64,000 nt of DNA from Xenorhabdus szentirmaii DSM 16338 (GTDB taxonomy: Bacteria; Pseudomonadota; Gammaproteobacteria; Enterobacterales; Enterobacteriaceae). The notes under the pieces are model-generated. The model saw only the letters and a list, made by a program, of their open reading frames with translations. It was not told the DNA's origin and did no database searches. Positions 63,876 to 64,000 of this stretch are shown piece after piece; the stretch's first letter is position 1; each line of letters begins with the position of its first letter. Both the position numbers and the translations under genes were made by a program. The DNA lies in contig NZ_NIBV01000001.1 in assembly GCF_002632585.1 (NCBI RefSeq), positions 2,003,203 to 2,067,202 on the forward strand, read 5' to 3'.

Positions 63876-64000
63876 TATTTTATAAGTTATAATCAATAAG
63901 TTATGGGCGATTGCTATAAAATGAATGATTATTGGCACTATATTCATATTTACGGTAGGTTGAATTCATCGCATTAAACTGCAACATAGCATGGTGTTGC

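Noticed and set aside
1..64000. CRISPR arrays and rRNA genes
   Set aside because: No regularly spaced repeats with unique spacers and no rRNA-like sequence were seen anywhere in the window.

Overview
The window reads as the chromosome of a Xenorhabdus-like enterobacterium (Morganellaceae). The housekeeping genes are close to their E. coli counterparts in protein sequence and order: lpd, acnB, yacL; argO, yggE, argP, rpiA, serA, fau, 6S RNA, zapA, ygfB, pepP, ubiH, ubiI, gcvTHP; ygfZ, sdhE, cptA, fldB, xerD, dsbC, recJ, prfB, lysS, tRNA-Gly. The accessory DNA is of the kind found in insect-pathogenic Xenorhabdus, including an A-T-TE enzyme of the type expected for aryl-furanone products such as xenofuranones. 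The genus call is an inference from gene content; no database search was possible.

Layout. 1-25.2 kb is mostly core: pyruvate dehydrogenase E3, aconitase B, a mechanosensitive channel, pentose and serine genes, ubiquinone hydroxylases and the glycine-cleavage operon. It is interrupted by a nonsense-mutated secreted-protein gene (1611-2216) and a cysteine-synthase-like gene. 25.6-33.3 kb is accessory: a formyltransferase-family enzyme, three tandem small secreted proteins that resemble the LCI antimicrobial fold, and, divergent from them, a complete four-gene MacAB-TolC-type exporter. 33.4-43 kb is core again, ending with prfB (programmed frameshift), lysS and tRNA-Gly(CCC).

From 43.2 kb on there is a composite island at the tRNA-Gly. 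It starts with an integrase N-terminus cut by a 917-bp IS5-type element, followed by P4-like iterons and a perfect 16-bp inverted repeat. Next comes a very AT-rich gene set (45.3-49.5 kb) that looks like an uncharacterised RiPP locus: a 36-residue precursor peptide with its own Shine-Dalgarno and downstream terminator, a HExxH-type peptide-modifying enzyme, an FkbM methyltransferase, an MFS exporter and a GNAT acetyltransferase. A second ClpP with an intact catalytic triad converges on this set and could be self-protection. 50.5-57.4 kb holds a decayed prophage: antiterminator Q, holin, endolysin and spanin Rz are each broken by frameshift or nonsense mutations. Two likely anti-defence genes (a Tad2/DUF2829-like protein and an Acb2-like protein) still read through.

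57.6-64 kb has a paralogue of the secreted protein at 1.6 kb, a bacterial gene with a textbook C2H2 zinc finger, an A-T-TE furanone-type synthetase followed by an SMP-30-type lactonase in one operon with a strong terminator, and a small hypothetical gene. The most promising new system is the RiPP locus. Next in interest are the LCI-like trio with its exporter and the zinc-finger gene.
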